Source of the DNA: Desulfurispora thermophila DSM 16022
GTDB lineage: Bacteria > Bacillota > Desulfotomaculia > Desulfotomaculales > Desulfurisporaceae
DNA length: 64,000 bases
Assembly (NCBI RefSeq): GCF_000376385.1
Contig: NZ_AQWN01000001.1
Coordinates: forward strand, 265,151-329,150
Reading direction: 5' to 3'
Below, piece after piece: positions 57,605 to 64,000 of the stretch. The translations under genes were made by a program, and so were the position numbers. Every line of letters starts with the position of its first letter. Position 1 is the stretch's first letter. Under the pieces are notes generated by a model that searched no databases, was not told the origin of the DNA, and saw only the letters and a program-made list of their open reading frames with translations.

Positions 57605-58492
57605 CTAAATACTAGCAAACCATTCTTTATCTACCTCTACCGACTCAACTTGAATAATTTCCGTTTTAACCCCTAATGATAATTCTTTAAGCTTTTCCAC
57701 CAGCTGATTTCCATCAATTAAATCTATTGGCGGAGCCCCGTCCCTTGTGGCTTCCTTAATGGCGTCCCGCGTGAACGAACCAGTGGTAATTAATAACCCT
57801 TTGTCTGTACGCCCAAGCATAGCGCCACGAAAATCGCGAACCTGGCTGGCGCTAACAGAACCCTGGTATTTCTTACACTGAAACATTACATAAAAACTTA
57901 AAAAGCCATTGATCTTAACAATCCCTTTCCCATCGATGCCCCCATCACCGCTTCTGCCGGTTACCTCAACATGAGTGAATCCTGATTCTCTTAGCAGCCG
58001 TTGTACAAGTCGCTCAAATGCATCAGGGCTCATAGAAACTAGAACACTGAGAAGTTCCTCCCGCCAGTCTGGTTTCTTTTCTGTTTTTTCTATATCCAGC
58101 GCTGCATCAATATCTTGCTCCTGGGGCAAATCCTCCGTGCCTTTACATTGATTAGTCATTTCTCTGACCTTTTTGACTACTTCGTTTGGATCGACGCTCT
58201 CGATATTTTTGGCCGCAGGAGACAGTGACCAGATGCCTCTGCTGGAATTCTCCAATATGCCGTATTTCTTCAGGTAAGTTCTGGTCCAAGCCAGTCTATA
58301 TGCAACTTCGGTTTGGGCACCAGGCCTGTCTCCATGTGGTATCTCAACTATGTCATCGGGCAAATTCATGATTTTAATCACTTTTTCATAAATCTCTTCA
58401 ATTGACCCAGAGCCTCCGAGTTCCCTTAGTGCACTGATCAAAGGATTCATCATTTGGTCGTATGTGGGAATCTTCTTGGGAATTTGTACCAT
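57605..58492 (-). CDS. mrr: Mrr-family restriction endonuclease
   Basis: 295 residues with an AGGAGTGAT site before the ATG. Residues 1-100 form the Mrr N-terminal winged-helix domain (PTYDQMMNPLISALRELGG ... AWTRTYLKKYGILENS). Residues 150-275 are the Mrr catalytic PD-(D/E)xK domain: LVQRLLRESGFTHVEVT, the catalytic GGIDGKGIV (Asp), and the QCKKYQG motif (Gln-x-Lys). It cuts foreign or methylated DNA (type IV restriction). No methyltransferase partner lies next to it. It stands at the edge of the mobile-element cluster. Confidence 0.9.
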   Translation of the reverse strand: MVQIPKKIPTYDQMMNPLISALRELGGSGSIEEIYEKVIKIMNLPDDIVEIPHGDRPGAQTEVAYRLAWTRTYLKKYGILENSSRGIWSLSPAAKNIESVDPNEVVKKVREMTNQCKGTEDLPQEQDIDAALDIEKTEKKPDWREELLSVLVSMSPDAFERLVQRLLRESGFTHVEVTGRSGDGGIDGKGIVKINGFLSFYVMFQCKKYQGSVSASQVRDFRGAMLGRTDKGLLITTGSFTRDAIKEATRDGAPPIDLIDGNQLVEKLKELSLGVKTEIIQVESVEVDKEWFASI

Positions 58493-58761
58493 AGAATATC
58501 ACTCCTAATTTTATAAGCGAACATATTGCATTAAGTATGGTATCAAAGCAAGATTTCTTCTCCCACAGACAAGCTCGAGTTTTACAAGTCATTATCTTAT
58601 GGTAATGGATAATAACAACTCAAATGTATACTACTACCTTTTTCATGTAATTTCCTGCATATTATTATAATTTTTATATTCAAAATGGGCCTAAATATGC
58701 GCAAGGCATGGTAAGGTATAATGGATCCATAAATTAAAACAAAAAATCAGGGGGTTTTAAG

Positions 58762-58833
58762 AACCAAATATCTGTACGCAGGCAGTACACGCCGGAATTT
58801 AAGAACAAAATCGTGTTGGAAGCATTCCTGTGA
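58762..58833 (+). pseudogene. Remnant of an IS3-family orfA
   Basis: A 23-codon frame reads NQISVRRQYTPEFKNKIVLE plus AFL and a stop, the typical N-terminus of IS3-family OrfA. It is preceded by a GGGGG stretch. Real OrfA proteins are about 90-100 residues, so the rest is lost where the IS110 element begins. The gap 58,493-58,761 before it is AT-rich and holds the Mrr promoter region only. Confidence 0.65.
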
Positions 58834-58859
58834 TCAAATTTAATGGCCTTTGAAAACGA

Positions 58860-58940
58860 AGGTACCTCCGGTTAGAATACAGGGTGTAAAGCTTCTCGAG
58901 AGTTTTACCCCTAATTATCAGACTAACCAAGGAGGTACCT
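58860..58940 (+). promoter_or_regulatory. Leader hairpin that covers the IS110 ribosome binding site
   Basis: AGGTACCTCC-GGTTAG (58860-58875) is complementary to CTAACC-AA-GGAGGTACCT (58923-58940). The second arm contains the AAGGAGG ribosome binding site of the transposase. An inner GTAAA...TTTAC pairing around CTCGAG extends the stem. Such structures limit translation of read-through transcripts; part of it may instead belong to an IS110 non-coding guide (bridge) RNA. Confidence 0.65.
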
Positions 58941-58943
58941 AAA

Positions 58944-59522
58944 ATGAAGTATACCCAAAACGCCAAGATTTTGCAAATCAAAGAAACCACGCTCGTAATA
59001 GGAGTTGATGTAGCCAGCGAATTTAACTATGCCAGAGCATTTGACTACAGAGGGATCGAGCTTGGCCGGCTCATAAAGTTCAACAATGATAGCATCGGAT
59101 TCGCTGAATTTGCTGAGTGGCTAAAGAAGCTCAAAGAAAAGCATCAAAAAGATCACGCTGTGGTTGGCATGGAGCCCACCGGTCATTACTGGTTAACATT
59201 TGCTCAGTATTTAAAGGATCACCAGATAAAAATAGTGCTGGTGAATCCGTTTCATGTAAAGCGAAGCAAAGAACTGGATGATAACAATCCCACCAAGAAC
59301 GACCGGAAGGATCCAAAGACCATAGCGATGCTGGTGAAAGACGGCAGATACATGGAGCCATATATTCCTGCAGGAATATACAGCGAAATACGCAATGCCA
59401 TGGATACTCGCTGGAGGTTGGTAAAAGGGCTAAACAGAGTGCGCAACCAGATAAACCGCTGGATAAGCATCTACTTCCCGGAATTGAGCCAGGTGTTTGG
59501 GAATAACCGGTATAGCCCGTAA
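58944..59522 (+). pseudogene. IS110-family transposase, 3'-truncated
   Basis: 192 residues; full proteins are about 400. The N-terminal DEDD (RuvC-like) domain is intact in outline: Asp in VIGVDVASEF, Glu in VGMEPTGHYW, and the two Asp in KNDRKDPKT. The normal sequence breaks after FPELSQVFGN (where relatives continue with W and the transposase_20 domain with its catalytic serine). The last codons, N-R-Y-S-P-stop, come from the inverted-repeat end of the DUF1670 unit. Hence it was cut by that insertion and is inactive. Confidence 0.88.
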
Positions 59523-59524
59523 GG
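59506..59524 (+). repeat. Left terminal inverted repeat of the DUF1670 unit
   Basis: ACCGGTATAGCCCGTAAGG. It matches the right end in reverse complement at 17 of 19 bases. Similarity fades inside (CTAAATTTT versus GAAATCTCT) and stops abruptly outside. Confidence 0.65.
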
Positions 59525-60874
59525 CTAAATTTTGACCCCTTTCAGCCTTAAATGAGACTTGACAGCTTCCCGGTTGGGGAAATGTTCAGAAATGATGTTC
59601 AGGTACTCCGCCACCAGCGTCGGCCCCCGTTTGACCACCCGGGCCATCAATTCCAGCGGGAGGCCGTAAGTATGCAAAATTAAAACCCGCTCAAAGCCGT
59701 CGATGTACCTGTCCACCGCCTCCGGGCTGTGCCGGGTGATCCGGGCAATGTCATGGCTGAAATACCCTTTCAGGTAGAAGCCGATAATGATATCCTTGTG
59801 GGTCATGGCGCTGCCGGTATCCAGTATCGTTCCCGGGGTGGGTAAAACCATCTGGTGATCCACCATGAACTGCCGCAAAAGCCGCGAAAAAGTCTGGTAT
59901 GAGCGTAAGAATAGCTGCTGCAGATCCACCAGGGCCAGCAAACCGCCCTGTAGGTAGACTTCAGTAAGCACCCGGGCCATCTGGGCCTGCTGAATGGCTT
60001 CCAGTTCGCTTAAGGACTTGACCCGGGCCAGGCGCCTTAACTCCTCCTGTGTATGCAGGGTGAGCAGCAGGGGTACCAGCTCCCGGTAGGCCGTCTGGTG
60101 CTCCCTTTGCTGCCGGTCGGTGGTGCTGATGCCGATCCAGGCTACCTGTCCCGGTCTTACCCGGCTAAGGGGTGGGCAGTACAGCTCCCGCATGTAGGCC
60201 AACCGGAAGATCATGGCCAATGCCCTGGCCCGGCTGATATGCTCTTCCTGCACGAGAAAGGCCAGCATTTTATCCACTACTGCCTGGGGAACCAGCACAT
60301 CGTCCTCGGCGGGCCTGTCCACCGTGCGGGCGTTAACCATCTGCGGTGGCGCCAGGGGGCCGGCCGGATACCTGGGGAGAGCAGCCTTTTTACGATCCCC
60401 GTCCCCGGTATGGGGCAGCCGGTCCCTGGGGCTGATGATGGCTCGTAAGTCCTCCATTGTTGCTCCGGGGATCACACGCTTTACGGCCTTTAGCGCCATT
60501 TTTTCCACCGTGGCTTTAGCCCGGGAAAAGCTGTCACTGCGCTGCAGGATGGAAATTACTTCTGCAGATAAAAGAGGAATGACCACCCGTTTCCCTTGAA
60601 AAGAGATCAGGAGTTCTCCGGGTTTTAAGCGTTCAATACCGTCACCGGCCTCATCTTCGTCCATCAACTGGTTAAATCTTAAGCAGATCTCATCGACCAG
60701 CCAGGATTCCTTGTTCAGGTCGAAACGCCGGATTAATTCGCAACGCTGGGCATTGAAGAGGTTTTTCTCTCCCAAAGAGTCGTAAGAAGAGAACCTCTTC
60801 CGGCCTATGGAACCACCCCCTTTTTTACCGCCTCTTCGCGGGCGAATATCTGGCGGATGCGTGTGAGCACCCAC
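59525..60874 (-). CDS. DUF1670 domain protein (second copy)
   Basis: 449 residues if the GTG at 60874 is used, but this overlaps the upstream gene by 70 bp and has no ribosome binding site; similarity to the first copy starts only around residue 25, so a later start near 60775 (TTG) is possible. No enzymatic motif is recognised. The C-terminal part, about residues 340-440, matches the first copy: a PTPGTILDTGSAMTH block followed by GFYLKGYFSHDIARITRHSPEAV, which looks like a helix-turn-helix. Helical, no membrane span. The stop codon lies right at the left terminal repeat. Confidence 0.75.
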   Translation of the reverse strand: MGAHTHPPDIRPRRGGKKGGGSIGRKRFSSYDSLGEKNLFNAQRCELIRRFDLNKESWLVDEICLRFNQLMDEDEAGDGIERLKPGELLISFQGKRVVIPLLSAEVISILQRSDSFSRAKATVEKMALKAVKRVIPGATMEDLRAIISPRDRLPHTGDGDRKKAALPRYPAGPLAPPQMVNARTVDRPAEDDVLVPQAVVDKMLAFLVQEEHISRARALAMIFRLAYMRELYCPPLSRVRPGQVAWIGISTTDRQQREHQTAYRELVPLLLTLHTQEELRRLARVKSLSELEAIQQAQMARVLTEVYLQGGLLALVDLQQLFLRSYQTFSRLLRQFMVDHQMVLPTPGTILDTGSAMTHKDIIIGFYLKGYFSHDIARITRHSPEAVDRYIDGFERVLILHTYGLPLELMARVVKRGPTLVAEYLNIISEHFPNREAVKSHLRLKGVKI

Positions 60875-62247
60875 TGGTATTCAGGTTGATTAAAGCGCTC
60901 GTAAAGGGCGGCGCAGGTTTTCGCCACCCTTGCCGAACGGTGCATTACCTTGCGGATCAAGGGCAAGGGCAGGCCGCGTTCACAAAGCCCCACATAGGTG
61001 GCAAAGGTTTTTAGATAGGCCTCTATACTCTCGTAGCTGTGGCCTGTCCGGTGTTTGATCTGGGTTTCCGTGTATCCCTGCAGGTAGAGTTCCACTATTT
61101 TGCTCATATGGGAGATACCCGGCCCCATGTCAGCCAGGTTACCCCGGGTAGGAACAAACACCTGCCTGTTCTCGCTCATCAGGCGCTGGATTACCGAGGG
61201 ATGCACACCCAGAAGGAAGGCCAGGTCCGGCTGGCCAAGACATGCCCCCTGGGCTTTGGCCTCCCCCGTATAGCGTAAAATGCGCTGCCACTTGAGTTGT
61301 GAAGTGGTGTCTGGATTCAGCTTTTCTTCGTCCTCGGGGCTGTAAAAACTTAAGTTGACGGGTACCAGCCGGCATTCGGCCAGCGGTTTGCCCGGTGGCT
61401 CCTGGTCGGAGACGGCGTAGTACACCACGCTGTCGGGAGGACGGTTGTCCCTGTGTTCTTCCAGGTGGTTTTCCAGCAGGCGCAAAAAGGCCCGGGCTTT
61501 GGCCGGCGAGAAATTGTGCTCCGCCTGCAATACATGGAAAATCCGGGCTGCCGGGTCCTCCTCTTCATGCGGGTCAGATAAAAGACCCAAAGACACATTT
61601 AGCCGTGAAAGATAGCCTCTGGGAGCCCTTTTAGCCAGCTCCAGGTACTCGTCTACCAATTTGAGGTGAACACCGGTAACCCGGGCAATATGCTCCCGGT
61701 TCAATTCTTTACCGGCCAGGGCGGCCACCCGGCTGAAGTCCAGCTGCCAGCTTTCCCACTGGGATTCGGAGATAAACAGTTCTTCCCGGATTCTTGATGG
61801 TCGTTCTCCGGAAATGGCCATTTGCAGGGCAAAGGTACTGCGAAAAACCCGGTTCCGGCGATGTTTTAGCGCCTGACCGGCCAGAGGAAGGCAAACCCCT
61901 TTCTCCCAGAGGGGTTTTAACCGCTCCCGGATGGATTTGGCAGTGATATTGGTGAGCAGTGACAGGTGGGGCTGGTCAAAGACCGCCCCCTGGAGATAGG
62001 CCTCTTCAATAAGCCTGAGCAGCCGCGCATTTTGCATGGCTTTCAGGCCAAATTCCCGGTGAATCTTCAGATCATCCGGTTCCTGGTTCAGAAAACCAAG
62101 ACCTTTGGCAGCAACGGACCTGGCTTCCTCGAAGGACAATCCAAACCGGTCCATGCTTTCCCTGACCAGCCAGTGAAAAAGGCATTTTTGTTCGACAGAA
62201 TTCGTTTGGACCAGGAGATTTTGGCGGTGAAACCTGGGGCGTCCCAT
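60805..62247 (-). CDS. DUF1670 domain protein (first copy)
   Basis: 480 residues from the ATG at 62247, with GGGGTGAT 4-11 bases upstream; a longer in-frame reading exists but runs through the inverted-repeat nest. I recognise the DUF1670 family, whose function is unknown. The protein is mostly helical with several helix-turn-helix-like stretches: one near residue 200 (NREHIARVTGVHLKLVDEY), one in the C-terminal block around residues 367-455 (VPTRGNLADMGPGISH, then LYLQGYTETQIKHRTGHSYESI). DNA binding is therefore plausible. It overlaps the second copy and is paralogous to it. The leader contains the nested repeats. Confidence 0.78.
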   Translation of the reverse strand: MGRPRFHRQNLLVQTNSVEQKCLFHWLVRESMDRFGLSFEEARSVAAKGLGFLNQEPDDLKIHREFGLKAMQNARLLRLIEEAYLQGAVFDQPHLSLLTNITAKSIRERLKPLWEKGVCLPLAGQALKHRRNRVFRSTFALQMAISGERPSRIREELFISESQWESWQLDFSRVAALAGKELNREHIARVTGVHLKLVDEYLELAKRAPRGYLSRLNVSLGLLSDPHEEEDPAARIFHVLQAEHNFSPAKARAFLRLLENHLEEHRDNRPPDSVVYYAVSDQEPPGKPLAECRLVPVNLSFYSPEDEEKLNPDTTSQLKWQRILRYTGEAKAQGACLGQPDLAFLLGVHPSVIQRLMSENRQVFVPTRGNLADMGPGISHMSKIVELYLQGYTETQIKHRTGHSYESIEAYLKTFATYVGLCERGLPLPLIRKVMHRSARVAKTCAALYERFNQPEYQWVLTRIRQIFAREEAVKKGVVP

Positions 62248-62284
62248 GCAATCACCCCACATCGGATTTTTAGAGGGTCTTATG

Positions 62285-62422
62285 GGCTGGGGATATGCCG
62301 CTCTTGTGGGCAGCAGCCCTGTCCGCAAGTACGACAGTTGCCATGCTGTCGTACACAAAACTAAAACCCGGCTGCCCACAAGAGATTGGATAACTCTGCG
62401 AGTTATCCACATATCCCCAGCC
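62285..62422 (-). repeat. Nest of four perfect inverted repeats ahead of the DUF1670 genes
   Basis: Four perfect pairs: GGCTGGGGATATG (62285-62297) with its complement at 62410-62422; CTCTTGTGGGCAGC (62301-62314) with 62371-62384; GTACGACAG (62329-62337) with 62346-62354; GGATAACTC (62388-62396) with 62400-62408. The outermost pair encloses the other three; the second encloses the third. As RNA this would fold into a branched structure; as DNA it could be a cruciform or protein binding array. It lies 38-175 bp upstream of the first DUF1670 start. Confidence 0.85.
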
Positions 62423-62536
62423 ACGACTACGAATGACCATGACCATCATGACTACCATGTTATTCCTGAATACCAGTTAAATAGCGGGGCTAAACATTGT
62501 CCAGCAGCGGGTATAGCCTCTTTCGGGAGAGATTTC

Positions 62537-62555
62537 CCTTACGGGTTAAACCGGT
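62537..62555 (-). repeat. Right terminal inverted repeat of the DUF1670 unit
   Basis: Read on the minus strand: ACCGGTTTAACCCGTAAGG, the partner of 59506-59524. A 9-bp direct copy of part of the left end, GGTATAGCC, also occurs at 62510-62518. Confidence 0.6.
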
Positions 62556-62640
62556 GGATGGAGTAAAAGTAATGGTCGAAGAAATGCTGAACTCTACCGA
62601 AAAACCTGAAAGGCTCACTGTAAGCCTAATCGGCAACAAA

Positions 62641-64000
62641 TGTATTTGCTACAATAAAAATTGACCACCGGAGACCAAAACGCGAGAGAAAAAGTTGTCC
62701 ACCTTGACCATCAAACCTGCTATGCTGGAAGTTGCCAAACCAACAGCAAAGGCAGGAGAAAGAGAGATGACCAAAGTGGACACATATAAGTATATCAAAG
62801 AACAGCACATCAGGGAAAGGAAATCTATCCGCCAGATATCCCGCGAAACCGGCCTGGCCCGGCAAACAATCCGCAAAATCCTGTATGGCTCGGTGGAAGA
62901 AGTCACAAAATACAAGCGCAAAATTGAGCCCCCTGCTCCTTTACGCAATCAGTACAGAGCAATAATCCAGCAGTGGCTGCTCGACGACCAAAAAAGACCC
63001 CCAAAACAGCGGCACAATAGCCAGCGCATCTTTGAACGCCTGCAGCTGGAATACGATTTTACCTGTGGAGTATCAACCGTTCGGGGCTGGGTACGCGAAA
63101 TCAAAAAAGAGCTGAATCTTGAGCATATTGAAGCATTCTTGCCCCTGGAACACGAACCGCTGGGCCGGGCTCAATGTGACTGGACACCGGTGGTAGTCCG
63201 TATAAATGGCCAGGATGTCGCAGGAGACCTATTTTTACTCCGGTTTAGCTATAGCAAGGCCTTTTACATCCGCTTTTACCCCCACCAGCGCCAGGAAGCA
63301 TTTTTTGACGCACATGAACATGCATTTGCCTTTTTCGGCGGCGTACCAAGCCAGATCCTTTATGACAACCTGAAAACAGCCGTCAAGAAAGTGCTTTTAG
63401 GCCGGCGGCGGGAAGAACAGGACGCTTTTATAAAATTCCGTGCCCACCATGGATTTGACAGCCAGTTTTGCAATGTGGCCAAAGGCAATGAGAAGGGCAT
63501 TGTGGAAGCCCTGGCCCGCTATGTAAAAGTCCATATATTCACCCCGGTACCCGAATTTAACAGCATTGATGCCTTAAATAAATGGCTGGAAGAACGCTGC
63601 CGGGCAATTAATGAAAGACCCCGCGGCAAGCATAAAATCAGTTTCCAGCAGCGGCTGGCGGAAGAAAAAGGTAAACTGGGACCATTATCTGTGCACACCT
63701 TTGACTGTTGCTCACGCCGGGAGGTTAAAGTCAATCGTTTCAGCCTGATCACCTTTGACAAAAACCAGTACTCCGTACCGGTTGACTATGTTGGTCGCAT
63801 GCTGACCGTCAAAGGATATGTCCACGAAATAAAAATATACAACAAAGAAACCCTGGTAGCCACCTTCCCTCGCGCATACACCAAAGACCAGCAGTATTTT
63901 CAACTGGAGCACTATTTAAAACTCCTGGAGCGCAAACCGGGAGCAGTGGGCCAGGCCAAACCGGTTATAAAGGCCAATCTCCCGGCTGTCTTTAGCCAGT
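62641..64000 (+). mobile_element. IS21-family insertion sequence, left part
   Basis: The left end probably lies at the TGTATTTGC at 62641 (a similar TGTAAGCC at 62619 is an alternative). Three repeats of TTGNCCAYC at 62661-62669, 62695-62703 and 62704-62712 match the multiple transposase-binding repeats of IS21 ends. istA follows; istB and the right end lie outside the window. The gap 62,556-62,640 contains nothing recognisable. Confidence 0.75.
62767..64000 (+). CDS. istA: IS21-family transposase IstA, partial
   Basis: 411 codons are open to the right edge; full IstA proteins are about 500 residues. The N-terminal helix-turn-helix is at residues ~16-40 (RKSIRQISRETGLARQTIRK). The integrase-type DDE core has Asp138 in QCDWTPVVV, Asp200 in LYDNLKTAV and Glu near 243 in KGNEKGIVEAL. 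The C-terminal Mu-transposase-like strand FDKNQYSVPVDYVGR is also present. A GAAAGAGAG stretch precedes the ATG. The istB ATPase gene is expected just past the window end. Confidence 0.92.
   Translation, partial: MTKVDTYKYIKEQHIRERKSIRQISRETGLARQTIRKILYGSVEEVTKYKRKIEPPAPLRNQYRAIIQQWLLDDQKRPPKQRHNSQRIFERLQLEYDFTCGVSTVRGWVREIKKELNLEHIEAFLPLEHEPLGRAQCDWTPVVVRINGQDVAGDLFLLRFSYSKAFYIRFYPHQRQEAFFDAHEHAFAFFGGVPSQILYDNLKTAVKKVLLGRRREEQDAFIKFRAHHGFDSQFCNVAKGNEKGIVEALARYVKVHIFTPVPEFNSIDALNKWLEERCRAINERPRGKHKISFQQRLAEEKGKLGPLSVHTFDCCSRREVKVNRFSLITFDKNQYSVPVDYVGRMLTVKGYVHEIKIYNKETLVATFPRAYTKDQQYFQLEHYLKLLERKPGAVGQAKPVIKANLPAVFSQ

Larger units (their letters stand above)
59506..62555. mobile_element. Candidate novel mobile element carrying two DUF1670 genes
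   Basis: A 3.05 kb unit bounded by imperfect terminal inverted repeats: left 59506-59524 and right 62555-62537, both reading ACCGGTWTARCCCGTAAGG (17 of 19 identical). The left repeat starts exactly at the break in the IS110 transposase. Inside are two related DUF1670 proteins on the minus strand and a structured non-coding region next to the right end. No clear target duplication is seen (left flank GGGAATA, right flank GGATGGA). None of the known transposase motifs is recognised. Confidence 0.6.

Noticed and set aside
62423..62461. Short tandem-like ATGACC/ATGACT stretch next to the inverted-repeat nest
   Set aside because: Copies are few and irregular; there are no spacers and no sign of a CRISPR array or a true satellite.
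59495..62565. Target site duplication flanking the DUF1670 unit
   Set aside because: Left flank GGGAATA and right flank GGATGGA share too few bases to be called a duplication.

Overview
The window is chromosomal DNA of a GC-rich, low-oxygen Gram-positive bacterium, most likely a Desulfotomaculum/Pelotomaculum-type member of the Clostridia. This is inferred from the T-box leader, the glmS ribozyme, the cdaA-cdaR-glmM-glmS order, a Bacillus-type FadR with fadN-fadA-fadE, ferredoxin plus hybrid cluster protein, and a tmRNA tag of the Firmicutes type. Neither end is a natural boundary: a gene runs off the left edge and an IS21 transposase runs off the right edge.

Layout. 1-5,950: a partial unknown gene, an Rrf2 regulator with an operator at its own promoter, a ferredoxin and hybrid cluster protein (nitrosative/redox stress), a lactate-racemase-like protein and a SIMPL-domain protein. 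6,090-12,450: mostly minus-strand housekeeping genes (a permease, a nucleoside-diphosphate-sugar-epimerase-like protein, a TauE/SafE exporter, tmRNA with smpB, an HD hydrolase, a thioesterase, deoC). 12,500-18,870: a fatty-acid beta-oxidation cluster (fadN, fadA, fadE and the TetR repressor fadR) with a candidate FadR box upstream. 19,030-23,500: FlhB-like and FliK-like proteins, an AMMECR1/MEMO fusion with its radical SAM partner, and a sirtuin.

23,500-36,000 is the arginine pathway: argC, argJ, argB, argD, carB, argF, then argG, an inverted PilZ gene, and argH. carA is absent. 36,160-37,902 holds an attenuator-like hairpin pair, a truncated ABC permease and a methyltransferase. 38,200-51,460 is a branched-chain amino acid operon behind a T-box leader with a probable isoleucine specifier: ilvD, ilvB, ilvN, ilvC, a second ilvB, leuA, leuC, leuD, leuB and cimA. 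The presence of cimA implies isoleucine can be made from pyruvate through citramalate. 51,490-57,150 is cdaA-cdaR-glmM, a glmS ribozyme and glmS, joining c-di-AMP signalling to cell-wall amino sugar supply.

57,200-64,000 is accessory DNA: a small promoter-bearing unknown gene, an Mrr-type restriction enzyme, an IS3 remnant, an IS110 transposase cut short, a 3.05 kb unit carrying two related DUF1670 proteins, and an IS21 element. The DUF1670 unit is the best candidate for something undescribed. It is bounded by imperfect 19-bp terminal inverted repeats (17 of 19 matching), its left repeat starts exactly where the IS110 transposase is broken, and it carries a 138-nt nest of four perfect inverted repeats ahead of the genes. 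That looks like a mobile element with no recognised transposase.
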